From NCBI RefSeq assembly GCF_000002985.6, contig NC_003281.10:1488001-1552000 (forward strand): DNA of 64,000 nucleotides. The letters run 5' to 3'. Positions 1 through 11,400 of the stretch are shown here, one piece after another. A program made the position numbers and the translations under genes. Numbering within the stretch: position 1 is the stretch's first letter; every line of letters starts with the position of its first letter. A model generated the notes under the pieces. It saw only the letters and a list, made by a program, of their open reading frames with translations, was not told the DNA's origin and did no database searches. The DNA is from Caenorhabditis elegans (Eukaryota > Nematoda > Chromadorea > Rhabditida > Rhabditidae).

Positions 1-884
1 AAGGCTGAAAATGTGAATAAATACAGTTTTTATGCCAGAAATCTGAGAAACGCACAAGTCACAGGGGAATAAATAGTTCAGGAGGGTGGCTTTTCGGTAA
101 TTTTTCGATTTTTTCTGTTAAAATCTAATCAAATATATTGAATTTCGTTATTTACTGCTAGATATACTGTTTAAAAATCGATTTTATCAATAATTTTTTT
201 AAAAATTGTTGAAAAATCCAAATGTACGGATTTTTCGGAGTTTTTCAACAAAAAATCGTTCGTATTTCTTAATTTTTCTGAAATTTTCAATATCAAATTT
301 GAATTCTCCGCTCTTTTTCACTTTGAGTCGTTTTTTGTTCTAAATTTAACATTTTTTGCGGGGTACTGTAGCTTCAAAAGTACGCAAACACTGAAAATTG
401 AACATTTTTCGACTTTTTCAGAAGTTTTCAAAGATGCTCACACTAAAATTCAAGTTCCCCGTTTAATTTCACCCCGGATGCCCTTTTTTGCCGGGCTTCT
501 AAGACTATTTTTGAATATCGAGGGGTACGGTAGCCCCGAAAGTACGCAAACACCGAGTATTACGTACTCGGCATCGAACTTTACGACAATTCGTCTAAAT
601 TGGCGGAAAACCGGGTTTCGGGGGTACAAAGTGACGAAGAAATCGAATTTCGTATTGAGAAATGCGAAAAATCAACAAAAAGTGCTGAAAATTACACGTT
701 TTTCGGGTGAAAATTGAAAATTTGGGCATAGCTTCCGCATCTCCGAGTGACAAATGTGCTCTATTGTCAAATTGTTGGCAGAAATACGGTATTTATTCAC
801 ATTTTCAGGCCAATTTAAGACTGAAAATGTGATTAAATACAGTTTTTATGCCAAAAATCTGAGAAACGCACAAGTCACAGGGGA
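1..884. repeat. Left arm of a ~0.88-kb inverted repeat
   Basis: This stretch is almost base-for-base the reverse complement of 9055-9938. It begins inside a copy of palindromic element A (1-70), carries a unique-looking interior with a gtacgcaaacacc motif near 545, and ends with a full A copy at about 715-884. By eye the arms differ at only scattered single bases and have equal length. It may continue beyond the left edge. No gene is seen in it; the reading frame at 478-717 recurs in the other arm only because the arms are nearly identical. Confidence 0.9.
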
Positions 885-2097
885 AATATCGATTTTTAGA
901 AGAATATAGAGATTTAAACTGGGAATTTTTTGTCAGTTTTTGGTTGAAAAGTGAGGTTTCAGACAATTTTTTTTTTGATTTTAATGCTCAAACTACATAG
1001 AAACCTGGAATTTGCTGTATTTTGGCAAATTTTTCATGAATTTCAGCTCGAAAAATCGGCTTTTCGTATAATTTTCAGTAATTTTCTATTATTAGGACTA
1101 TTTTATGGGCCAAAATAGCAATTTCGTCATTTTTCAGTGGAATCTTTTTTTCGATAAAAATTCTTTTTCAGCAATTTTCATGCTAAAAATTTTCTCCGTT
1201 TCTCCGTTTAATTTTACTCTTAATCAACCTTTTCCAGGGCTTCTAACTCTATTTTTGAATTTCTAGGGTTACGGTAGCGCCAAAAGTACGCAGACACCGG
1301 GTGTCTGCGTACTTGGCACCGAACCTTACGACAATTAGTCCAAATTGGCTGAAAACCGGGTTACGGGGCTAAAAAGTGATAGAGAAGTCGAATTTCGTAT
1401 TGAAAATCTGTGAAAATCATCGAAAAATGATGAAAATCACAAGTTTTTCGGGAAAAAAAAAATGAAAATTTGGGCATAGCTTCCGCATCTCCGAGTGACA
1501 AATGTGCTCTATTGCCAAATTGTTGGCAGAAATACGGTATTTATTCACATTTTCAGGCCAATTTAAGACTGAAAATGTGAATAACTACCCGTTTTTATGC
1601 CAAAAATCTGAGAAACGCACAAGTCACAGGGGAAATGTTCAGTAAGCCAATATTTAGCTATTTTGGTTGAAAACTTCTAATTTCAGGTTAGACATATCCG
1701 AAAATTCCGCAAAAACGCGAATTTGCTCGAAAATTCCGCGGAATTCGAATGATTTTCACATTTTCTGACATTTCTCCCGGAAAAAAAGCTCTTCAAATTT
1801 TTTTTCGGTAACATTTCGGTTACTGTAGCTTCAAAATTATGCACACACTGTGGTCACACACCGAATTTGACGACAAACTGCAGAATATTTAGAAAATGAC
1901 CGGAAAATTCGAATTTTGTATCAGAATTTCTCAAAAAGCATTATAAAAAAGACATTTATAGTTTGTTTTTCAAGCAAATTAGCAAAATTTTCCAAATTTC
2001 TTCTCATTTTTCCTATAATTTCCACGTGTTTAGTGATTTTTAATGGAAAAATTGGAAATTTTCCAGCAAAAATCCGATTTTTCAGGGAAACCCCGTC
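885..2097. repeat. Intergenic repeats downstream of the F-box gene
   Basis: No gene is recognised here. The stretch holds one C-A repeat copy (about 1170-1640, element A at 1464-1636 in plus orientation). Its C part carries a perfect palindrome at 1281-1307 built on GTACGCAGACACC. A further gene-poor AT-rich stretch follows, with another ttactgtagcttcaaaa motif near 1819. The stretch is probably the 3' flank of the minus-strand F-box gene. Confidence 0.6.
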
Positions 2098-5000
2098 TTA
2101 CAATAGACGAAGTTCGTTCATTTCAGCATCATTTTGACGGCCATTTACACCGAAAAGCACGACATTTGGGTCGAAAACTTCAGAATTGAAGTAGACATTG
2201 GCCGGAGAATCGATTGAGCACAAGAAACCCTGGATATAATTGATAATATCGATTGATTCGGAAAAGTTGATATCCAAAATTCGCTCGAAATATATCGTTT
2301 TTGTCTGAAAATATGGAAATTTGGGCTTTTTTGGGTCCTTTTTCAATTTTGTAAAGCAATTTTAACACTAAAATTCGAATTCCACGCTCAATTTCACCCC
2401 TTAGAGCCCTTTTCCGGGCCTCTTAGCCTATTTCTGAATTTCGAGGGGTACGGTAGCGCCAAAAGTACGCAAACACCTGCTAGGCACCGAACTTTACGAC
2501 AATTAGTCTAAATTGACTGAAAATCGGGTTACGGGGGGTAAAAGGTGATGGAGAATTCGAATTTCGTATTGAAAATCTGTGAAAATCCAAGGTTTTTCAG
2601 CTTGAAAATGAAAATTTGGGCAAAGCTTCCGCATGTCCGAGTGACAAATGTGCTCTATTGTCAAATTGTTGGCAGAAATACGGTATTTATTCACATTTTA
2701 AGCCAATTTATGACTGAAAATGTGAATAACTACAGTTTTTATGCCAAAAATCTCTGAGAAACGCACAAGTCACAGGGATATGAAGAAATTTTTGAAGTGG
2801 AAAAATCAATAAATTTCTAGAAATTTGATTTTAAGACCAAATTTCAGTGAAAATCTTGATTATTTCAGCTATTATAAGCATTGTAATTGAAAATTTCGCG
2901 ATTTTCCAGTTAAAATCGTTTTTATTGTCATTATTTGAATAAAAAATCCAAAAAAATCGCTAAAAAATGGCTTGAAACCATCATTTCCAGATTGGTGGCC
3001 TAGAAATCCCAAAAGTTAGGCCACCAATAGATTTTGTGCAATAAAATTAATTTCTAGGGGTAAAAATGAGTGAAAAACTCAATTTTTAACTGAAAATTTG
3101 AGAAAAAAAAACTAGAAATGCGAGATTTTCAAGTTTAAAAAAAAACCATTAAAAGGCCAAAAATGACAATTTCAGGCCAAAATTCGCTGAAAACTACGAA
3201 AATTCGTTAAATATAGCTAATCGCGATTTTCCCGATTTCCAGAATATTCTGCTGAGTTTTGTGCTGTGTAAAGTTTGAAAAAAATAACCGCTTAAAATTT
3301 TAGAAATTTTAAAGGATTTTTAGTGAAAATTCCAAATTTTTTGGCTTAAAAACTACAAAAATAAGCCATTTTTTGGTTAATTTTCCAGATATTCCGCAAA
3401 ATTTCAGCTTTACCGATGTCAAATCCAGTTTCTTAATAGTTTCAAACAGCTCCTCAGTCAATACAATATCCGAAATGTAGAGTTTGTTGAGAATTTCGAA
3501 TTTTCTGGAAAAAATCGACGGGTTTTTAAACGAATTTTCAGTGATTTTTCATCATACTGAATATGCAGATATTCGAATTCATTAAATCTTCGGATTCTGT
3601 TAAGACGGGTAGCTGGGTATTGAGCTCCTGTTCCTCCATATTTGAACATTGTGACAGCACGGGTGTCTGGGGAACCCTGAAATTTGGAAAAAATTGGGTT
3701 ACTGTAGCTTCGAAAGTACGCAAACACCGAATTTTACGGAATTTCGCACAAAATGGCTGAAAAATGGGCTTTTAAATGTGAAAACGGCTGGAGAACTCAA
3801 ATTTTTTCATTGAAAATCTGTGAAAATTACAAGTTTTCGGGGGAAAAAAAAAATGAAAATTTGGGCATAGCTTCCGCATGTCCGAGTGACAAATGTGCTC
3901 TATTGTCAAATTGTTGGCAGAAATACGGTATTTATTGACATTTTTAGCCAATTTATGACTGAAAATGTGAATAACTACAGTTTTTATGCCAAAAACTCTG
4001 AGTTGAAGCACACAAGTCACAGGGGAAATATCGATTTTTGAAGAAATTTTGCGATTTTTAAGTAAAAATTGTTTTTATTTTTATTATTTAACATAAAACT
4101 CGAAAAAAAATCGATAAAAAATGGCTTGAAACCATAATTTTCAGATTGGTGACCTAGAAATCCCAAAAGTTAGGCCATCAATATATTTTGTGCAAAAAAC
4201 CGATTTCTAGTGGTAAAAATGAGTGAGAAACTCAATTTTAAACTGAAAATTAAAAAAAAAACCACTAGGAAAATTATAAATGTGTCAAAATTCTGATTTT
4301 TTTTTAGAAAACTACTAAAAATTTTAGAAATTCATATTATATGCATCAATAACTCCAATTTTCAAAATTTTGGGTCACACCACGAAAAATTGGTGGTACT
4401 GTAGGTTCACATTCGCGGTGGGACCCAATATGGCAATTTTAACTAATTTTCTAGGAATTATCAGTCAAAATGATAGTTTTCGCATATTTTAGATCAAGTT
4501 TTGCCGAACTTCACAAAGTTTTGCTCATTTTCTCAAAAATTGTAACCTTTTTTCAGATTTTTGCCAAATTTTCATCGATTTTCGCAATTTTTGCTCAAAT
4601 TTTTAAAAAATAAAAATTTGGGCATAGCTTCCGCATGTCCGAGTGACAAATGTGCTCTATTGTCAAATTGTTGGCAGAATTACGGTATTTATTCACATTT
4701 TCAGCCAATTTATGACTGAAAATGTGAATAAATACCCGTTTTTATGCCATCAATACGAGTAGAAACGCACAAGTCACAGGGGAAATATCGATTTCTAGTA
4801 GATTTTAGGGATTGAAACTGAAAATGTTGCGATTTTTAAGTAAAAATTGTTTTTATTATTATTATTTAACATGAAACTCCAAAAAAATCGACGAAAAATG
4901 GCTTGAAACCATAATTTTCAGATTGGTGGCCTAGAAATCCCAAAAGTTAGGCCACCATTTTATTTTGAGCTAAAAAAACATTTCTAGAGGTGAAAATGAG

Positions 5001-7330
5001 TGAGAAACTCAATTTTAACTCAAAATTTGAGAAAAATTACTAGGAAAATGATAAATGTGGCTAAATTCTGATTTTTAATCACAAAATTCCACTTTTTCGC
5101 CTTTTTTTCACGAAACTACCAAAAATTTGGGTCCTATTACGAAAAATTGGTGGTACTGTAGGTTCACATTCGCGGTGGAACCTAAAATGACAATTTTTAC
5201 AGATTTTGTCTCAATTTCATACTTTTTTGGGTCAGATTCGCCAAATTTCCATCGATTTTCGCGATTTTTTTGCTTAAATCCGGCAAAATTTTGCGATTTG
5301 CAAGTTAAAATCGGTTTTCTTCCAATTGTTTAAAATAAAACTTCAAAAAAATCGATGAAAAATGGCTTGAAACCACCATGGTGGCCTAGAAATCCCAAAA
5401 GTTAGACCACCAATCTATTTTGTGCAAAAACACCAATTTCTAGGGGTAAAAATGAGTGAGAAACTCAATTTTTAACTGAAAATTTGAGAAAAATCACTAA
5501 AAATGTGAAAAAAAAATCGTTTTGATGAGGAATTCAAATTTTAGGGCGAAATTTGACGAAAACTACGAAAATCCAATTAAAAAAGCCAATAGCTTGATTT
5601 TTATAGATTTTATAGGTTATTTCCAGCAATTTTTACTAGAAAAGTAACGACTTTTAAGGAATTTTCTGAATAAAAATTGCGAAAAATCGTCGAATTTGCA
5701 TCCATTTTTCTCCGAATTTTCTTCACACCTGAATTTTGATTTCAATCAAACATTGATCATAATGTGCTCCAGGGATCATATTATTATTGATAATATCTTC
5801 AAAACTCTTGCAGACTCTTCTCAACGACATCAAATTTCGAACGGCGTGCTCATCAGTGTGCTCCGGGTGGCGGCGGGGTGGGAAATTCTGCTGAAAAGCC
5901 GCTGGTTTTGGGTTGTGCTCTTTGGTGCCAACGAATTTGAAAATGTGAATGAGCACATCTGATGGGAGTTCGTTGAGCTTCTGAAAAAAAATGAAATTTT
6001 TAAATAAAATTTTTTTTTTCACAATTTTCCAGGATTTTTCAGCAATTTTCAAGCTAAAATTCGGATTCCCCGTTCAATTTCACCCCTATTGCGCCTTTTC
6101 CACGGCTTCTAACTCAATTTTTGAATTTCGAGGAGTACGGTAGCGCCAAAAGTACGCAAACACCTGCTAGGCACCGAACTTTACGACAATTAGTCTAAAT
6201 TGGCTGAAAACCGGGTTACGGGGGTAAAAAGTGATGGAGAAGTCGAATTTCGTATTGAAAATTTGTGAAAATCACTAGTTTTCCGGGAAAAATGAAAATT
6301 TGGGCATAGCTTCCGCATGTCCGAGTGACAAATGTGCTCTATTGTCAAATTGTTGGCAGAAATACGGTATTTATTCACATTTTCAGCCCAATTTAAGACT
6401 GAAAGTGTGAATAAATACAGTTTTTATGCCGGAAATCTGAGAAACGCACAAGTCACAGGGGAAATATCGATTTTTGAAGAAATTTTGCGATTTTCAAGTT
6501 AAAATCGTTTTCATTAACATTATTTGAAATAAAACCCCAAAAAAAATCGATGAAAAATGGCTAGAAACCATGATTTTCAGATTAGTGGCCTAGAAATCCC
6601 AAAAGTTAGGCCATCAATATATTTTGTGCAAAAAAAGCAATATCTAGGGGTAAAAATGAGTGAGAATTTCAATTTTTAACTGAAAATTGGTGAAATATCA
6701 CTAGAAATATTATTAAAATCATTTTGAAGCAGCAAAAAATGGGCAAAATTCGAAGAAAACTTAAAAATCTAGTTTTATAGCTAAAATGACCGAATTTTTG
6801 GGCAGAAAATCAGTTGTTCAAAACAAGTTTGAGGAAATATCTGGAAAATTGGGGATTTTGCCAAGAAATTCCATAATTTTTGGCTGGAAATTGAAAAAAA
6901 TTGATTTTTAAGATTAAAATTTAAAATTTTAGGGTTTTAAAAAATATTTCATTTGGTAATTATTGAATTTTGGATAAAATTCACGTAAAACCGCCATTTT
7001 TGAATCTGAATATCTGACTTTTAGCCCTAAATATTATAATTTTAAATTAAAAAACCCGAAAAATGGGTATTTTCCGATCATTTTCCATGAATTTCTATAA
7101 AAAATTTTGAAAATTCTCCGAGTTTAGGCTTTTAAAACTGAATTTTCCAGTGAATCTGAACATTTTCGCTTGAAAAATTGAATTTTTAAGCTGAAAAACA
7201 GAAATTTCCAGCGGTTTTTTCTCATTTTTTGCGAGAAAATCGCTACCTTTCCACTATAATCGGCCACAAAAGGCTCGAAATCGCCGAGTTGCTCGGCGAG
7301 CTCATCTGCACCCAAATCAAAAGCTTCCAT
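2098..7330 (-). CDS. F-box domain protein (nematode F-box/FTH-like)
   Basis: This is probably the substrate adaptor of an SCF ubiquitin ligase. Minus-strand exons are 7330-7247, 5980-5729, 3676-3558, 3504-3414 and 2304-2098. All junctions keep frame and give about 250 residues. Residues 29-36 (KLNELPSD) open a typical F-box; the second half (NLMSLRRVCKSFEDII) follows after an unusual insert of about 25 residues rich in Pro, His and Asn. The C-terminal half contains Leu/Ile-rich segments such as KFEILNKLYISDIVLTEEL, which resemble the substrate-binding FTH/DUF38 region of worm F-box proteins. The start codon directly follows a TTTTCAG acceptor, so it is probably trans-spliced. The introns are packed with repeats. 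The F-box is clear; the assignment of the C-terminal domain and the 2-kb intron 2 are less certain. Confidence 0.72.
2365..3130 (+). repeat. Composite C-A-B repeat in intron 4 of the F-box gene
   Basis: All three modules lie in order. Module C (about 2365-2600) contains tacggtagcgccaaaagtac. Module A (2605-2780) runs from the gggcatagcttccgcat block to cacaagtcacagg, with a hairpin core of tatttattcacattttaagc and its complement. Module B (about 2790-3130) has the hairpin ggtggcctagaaatcccaaa and its partner aggccaccaat. The orientation is antisense to the host gene. Confidence 0.85.
3690..5560 (+). repeat. Repeated A-B units in intron 2 of the F-box gene
   Basis: The large intron contains A copies at about 3850-4025 and 4612-4790, and B copies at about 4110-4260, 4895-5045 and 5350-5500. 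Between them is a repeated block with tggtggtactgtaggttcac (near 4390 and 5148) that links successive units. All A copies are antisense to the gene. Confidence 0.85.
6050..6720 (+). repeat. Composite C-A-B repeat in intron 1 of the F-box gene
   Basis: Module C lies at about 6050-6285, A at 6293-6468 and B at about 6560-6720. The A to B spacer, starting with ggggaaatatcgatttttga, matches the spacer in other copies, which shows that the modules move or were duplicated as one unit. The rest of the intron (6720-7246) is AT-rich with no recognised feature. Confidence 0.85.
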
Positions 7331-7521
7331 CTGAAAATTAATCCCTAAAACTCTGAAAAATCATTGGAGTAAGCGGTAAATTCAGCGATTTTCTTGAGAA
7401 AACGCGTAAAAAAGCGAAAAAATCCACATAATACAGAATAAAACATGGCGATTTTTATTTTTTATAATTTTATATGCAATTTATGTACATTTTTATAGGT
7501 TTTCCGGGGTACTTTTCGAGG
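7331..7521 (-). promoter_or_regulatory. Operon-like intercistronic region with trans-splice acceptor
   Basis: The SAM gene stops at 7522 and the F-box gene starts at 7330. Reading the minus strand, an AATAAA signal lies at 7459-7454. It is followed by roughly 110 bases containing T-rich runs and a TTTTCAG placed directly against the ATG of the F-box gene. In Caenorhabditis this spacing (poly(A) signal, about 100 bases, acceptor) marks downstream operon genes that receive the SL2 leader. SL2 use itself cannot be seen in the DNA. Confidence 0.6.
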
Positions 7522-7925
7522 CTAAATCGCCGTCGGAGGTGTCCGTAGCTTCGAGAATTCGTCTAAATCGCTGTAAAGCTTCTCTTTTTTGATTTCCAGC
7601 AGCAAATCCTGTCGCTCGTCGTCAGTTTCCACTCCGATTTCGCGTAGATCGTCATCTGACATCTCCACGAGCACTCTGCCTGAAAAAATTAGGAAATTAG
7701 GGTTTTTTTTCCGGAAAAAATCGATTTTTCGGTGAAAAATCGAATTTTTTGGTCAATTTTTCTCTTTTTCTCACCTGTAACATTGTGTCGCAAGAAGAAA
7801 TGAGCGTATTTCAGCGCAAAACGTGGCCGTTTCCTCCGAAGCCACTGATCAACGTCGTTTGCCGACCAAAAGTATATCGGACGGTGCGAAACCACGTGGT
7901 ACACCTCTTGCACGTTTGTTGTCAT
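7522..7925 (-). CDS. Small SAM-domain protein
   Basis: This is a protein of about 102 residues consisting almost entirely of one sterile alpha motif domain. Exons are 7925-7775 and 7679-7522, joined in frame by a GGC codon across a TTACAG/GTGAG donor and TTTTTTCAG acceptor. Residues 18-90 show the SAM pattern: WSANDVDQWLRR for helix 1, HNVTGRVLVEMSDDDLREIG for helices 2 to 4, and a Leu/Lys-rich last helix (RQDLLLEIKKEKL). The layout resembles the stand-alone SAM proteins SAMD10/SAMD12 more than a kinase or receptor SAM. It is expected to act as a protein-protein adaptor or polymer-forming module. It is the first gene of the presumed operon with the F-box gene and lies head to head with the ICE2 homologue. 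Confidence 0.78.
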
Positions 7926-8405
7926 TTTTTTCGCCGAAAAATTCGAGAAAATCGGCGAAAAATCGGGGAAATGGGCTGAAAATGGTGGAAAATAATAATA
8001 AAATAAAAATAAAAATGAATTGTCTCTGCGTCTCCTCGATTCTCACGCTCTCTCGCGCCGGGTCTCAGTGGAGCGCGCTTGCTTTGGTTTTCGAAATTTA
8101 AGGGAACATGCAGAAAACGCGGAAATAAAAGAGAATTTCGCGATTTTCGTAATAAAAGCTGGGAAATAATTATTTTAAGATTTCAAATGTTAATAAAAAC
8201 TATTAAAAAACGAAAATTCGATATTTGGAGCTTATTTTGTTTTTTAAAACTTTGTTTGGAGTACGGTAGTTTCTGTTCTGTGCAGCGTGAACCGCGTAAG
8301 AGGCATTCAATTCTACGACAATTATTTTCGAAATTGTTTTATTTATTTAAATATTTTCCCCGAAATTCGCCGATTTTCAGCTAAAAATCCAGTTTTTCAG
8401 CCAAA
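7926..8405. promoter_or_regulatory. Shared promoter region of the SAM and ICE2 genes
   Basis: This is the divergent gap between two start codons. At 8027-8050 it holds a pyrimidine-rich run with ctctgcgtctcc, the reverse complement of a gagacgcagag motif that also occurs in the SNF/MTG1 promoter. At about 8056-8075 it holds gtctcagtggagcgcgcttg, whose core recurs in the other two divergent promoters. An acceptor (tttttcag) 5 bases before the ICE2 ATG suggests trans-splicing of that mRNA. Confidence 0.5.
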
Positions 8406-11400
8406 ATGGAGCCCGATGATAATGAAATTCGATGCCAAATCATGTGGCAGCTCAAGCAGGACAAGAAATATGATGGTTTGTAGCTTGAAATTCGAAAAAA
8501 AATCCTAAATTTCCCTAAAATTCCAGAAATCGCCGATCATGTGCTCACGTGCTGTCTGGATTGTATCACAAATCCCAGAAAACAGTTTGGAGGCCGCGAA
8601 ATGCTATTTCCAGACGCTCCACCGCCCTGGATTAGTAAGGGATTTTGGGAAAATCCGGAAATTGTGGCATTTTCTCGAATTAAAAACTCGAAAATTTGTT
8701 GAAAATACTGCAAAAGCCAGAAAATAGCGGCTGTTTTGTTAAATTTTGTAGCAAAAACTCACTAGAAATCATAATGTTTTAGAGTTTCAGTAAAGTCAAC
8801 CGATTTTCATTAGAAACTCCAGAAATTGAGACTTATTACTACTTAAAATTCAATTTTTTAAGAAGAACTTTGAAATTCTACGAAAAAAACAACGGAAATT
8901 GCTAATTTTTGCCAGTTTTCTGGAAAATTTACATAAAATTGAACAAAAATGTAATTTTTCCGAATTTTTTTCCGTAATAGTTTGCTATTTCTATTATTAC
9001 TTTGATTACAACTAAATTTTTGGAAAAAAAACCTAAAAATTGGATTTTCCGAGCTATTTCCCCTGTGACTTGTGCGTTTCTCAGATTTTTGGCATAAAAA
9101 CTGTATTTATTCACATTTTACGCCATAAATTGGCTGAAAATGTGAATAAATACCGTATTTCTGGCAACAATTTGACAATAGAGCACATTTGTCACTCGGA
9201 GATGCGGAAGCTATGCCCAAATTTTCAATTTTCAGTCAAAAACTTGTAATTTTCAGCACTTTTTGTTGATTTTTCGCATTTCTCAATACGAAATTCGATT
9301 TCTTCGTCACTTTGTACCCCCGAAACCCGGTTTTCCGCCAATTTAGACGAATTGTCGTAAAGTTCGATGCCGAGTACGTAATACTCGGTGTTTGCGTACT
9401 TTCGGGGCTACCGTACCCCTCGATATTCAAAAATAGGCTTAGAAGCCCGGCAAAAAAAAGCATCCGGGGTGAAATTAAACGGGGAACTTGAATTTTAGTG
9501 TGAGCATCTTTGAAAACTTCTGAAAAAGTCGAAAAATGTTCAATTTTCAGTGTTTGCGTACTTTTGAAGCTACAGTACCCCGCAAAAAATGTTAAATTTA
9601 GAACAAAAAACGACTCAAAGTGAAAAAGAGCGGAGAATTCAAATTTGATATTGAAAATTTCAGAAAAATTAAGAAATACGAACGATTTTTTGTTGAAAAA
9701 CTCCGAAAAATCCGTACATTTGGATTTTTCAACAATTTTTAAAAAAATTATTGATAAAATCGATTTTTAAACAGTATATCTAGCAGTAAATAACGAAATT
9801 CAATATATTTGATTAGATTTTAACAGAAAAAATCGAAAAATTACAGAAAAGCCACCCTCCTGAACTATTTATTCCCCTGTGACTTGTGCGTTTCTCAGAT
9901 TTCTGGCATAAAAACTGTATTTATTCACATTTTACGCCATAAATTGGCTGAAAATGTGAATAAATACCGTATTTCTGGCAACAATTTGACAATAGAGCAC
10001 ATTTGTCACTCGGAGATGCGGAAGCTATGCCCAAATTTTCATTTTTTCCCGAAAAACTTGCAATTTTTTCCAAAAAATGTCGAAAATTTTCCAGAAATGC
10101 CAGAATCCGAGAAATCAGATCCCCAAGCGTGGCGAAAATATCAAAAACGTCAAGTTCACCAACAAATGACACCCGAAGAATTCGACGATTTCCTCATAGA
10201 ATCCGACTTTGGAGACGAACGAATGTGCCACGAAATCGCGAAATTCAAGCGAATCGAACGAGTCGAGGCGTGGATTGTGCTCCGCGAGCTCCGGAAGAAG
10301 CAGCGAGAACGGAGACTTGAAGCCGAGAAAATTGCGCGAGAAATCAAGAAACGAGAGACTGACGAGAAGCGGGAAGCCGAGAAATTGAAGAAAATGGACG
10401 AAAAACTGAAGATTCAGGAGAAAAAGCAGCAAAAAGACGATGAAAAACAGGAATATTTGGATAAAATTCACGAATTGGAGGAGGTTTTGGGTGTTGCGGC
10501 GGAGCCCAAAGAGGGGCCTTCCCTGGAGCCCGGAGAGCTCGTCGTGGAGCCCCGCCGGCATCAAAAAGTGTATAATGTGAAGAACTCAATGCCATGGGCT
10601 CCATCTCCGTATGATGTGCTCTGTTCGGAGCATCGATCCACAATTCCCCATCAACAACAGAAGAGAATGAACGCGATGTACTCGAATTTAATGTATTTTG
10701 GAGAGTTTCAGCATACCAGCAATAGGCGAGAGCTTAAGGTGTGAGATTTCGATGGAAAACTGAATTTTTTGACCTGAAAACGGTGAAAAATCGCAAAAAT
10801 CTGAAAAAAAATCAGCGTTAAAAACCTGAAATTTAGGCTGAAATCTGATTTTTTGAGCCAAAATTCCGGAAATTTAGGCGATTTTCCGCTGAAAAATCGA
10901 AAAGTTGGTGAGAAACTCGTTTCTGAGCGATTTTCGCCTGAAAAATCAAAAAATTGGTGAAAAACTGATTTTTTGAACTAAAATTTATGAAATTTGTCGA
11001 ATTTTCAGTTAAAATATCAAAAATTTATGAAATTTGACGAATTTTCAGTTAAAATATCAAAAATTTAGTATAAAACCTAATTTTTGAGAAAAAATTCCGG
11101 AAATTGAAGCGATTTCCGGCTGAAAAATCGAAAAATCGGTGAAAAACTGAATTTTTGAACTGAAATTCCGGAAATTTGACGAATTTTCTGTTGAAAAATC
11201 GAAATTTAGGTGAAAAACTGATTTTTTGAACTGAAATTTATGAAATTTAAAGATTTTTTAGTTAAAAAAAAATCGCAAATTCAGTGTGAACCGAATTTTT
11301 GAACTGAAATTCGGGAAATTTGTCGAGTTTTCAGTTGAAAAATCGAAAAATTGGTGAAAACCTGAATTTTGAAGCCAAAATTCCGGAAATTTGACTGATT

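Noticed and set aside
478..717. 79-residue frame also found at 9236-9463
   Set aside because: Both lie in the arms of the inverted repeat, and the sequence runs through C-module DNA with no protein family resemblance.
8079..8384. 101-residue plus-strand frame upstream of ICE2
   Set aside because: It lies in the divergent promoter region, has no recognisable domain, and overlaps the likely untranslated leader; the ICE2 ATG at 8406 follows a clear acceptor.
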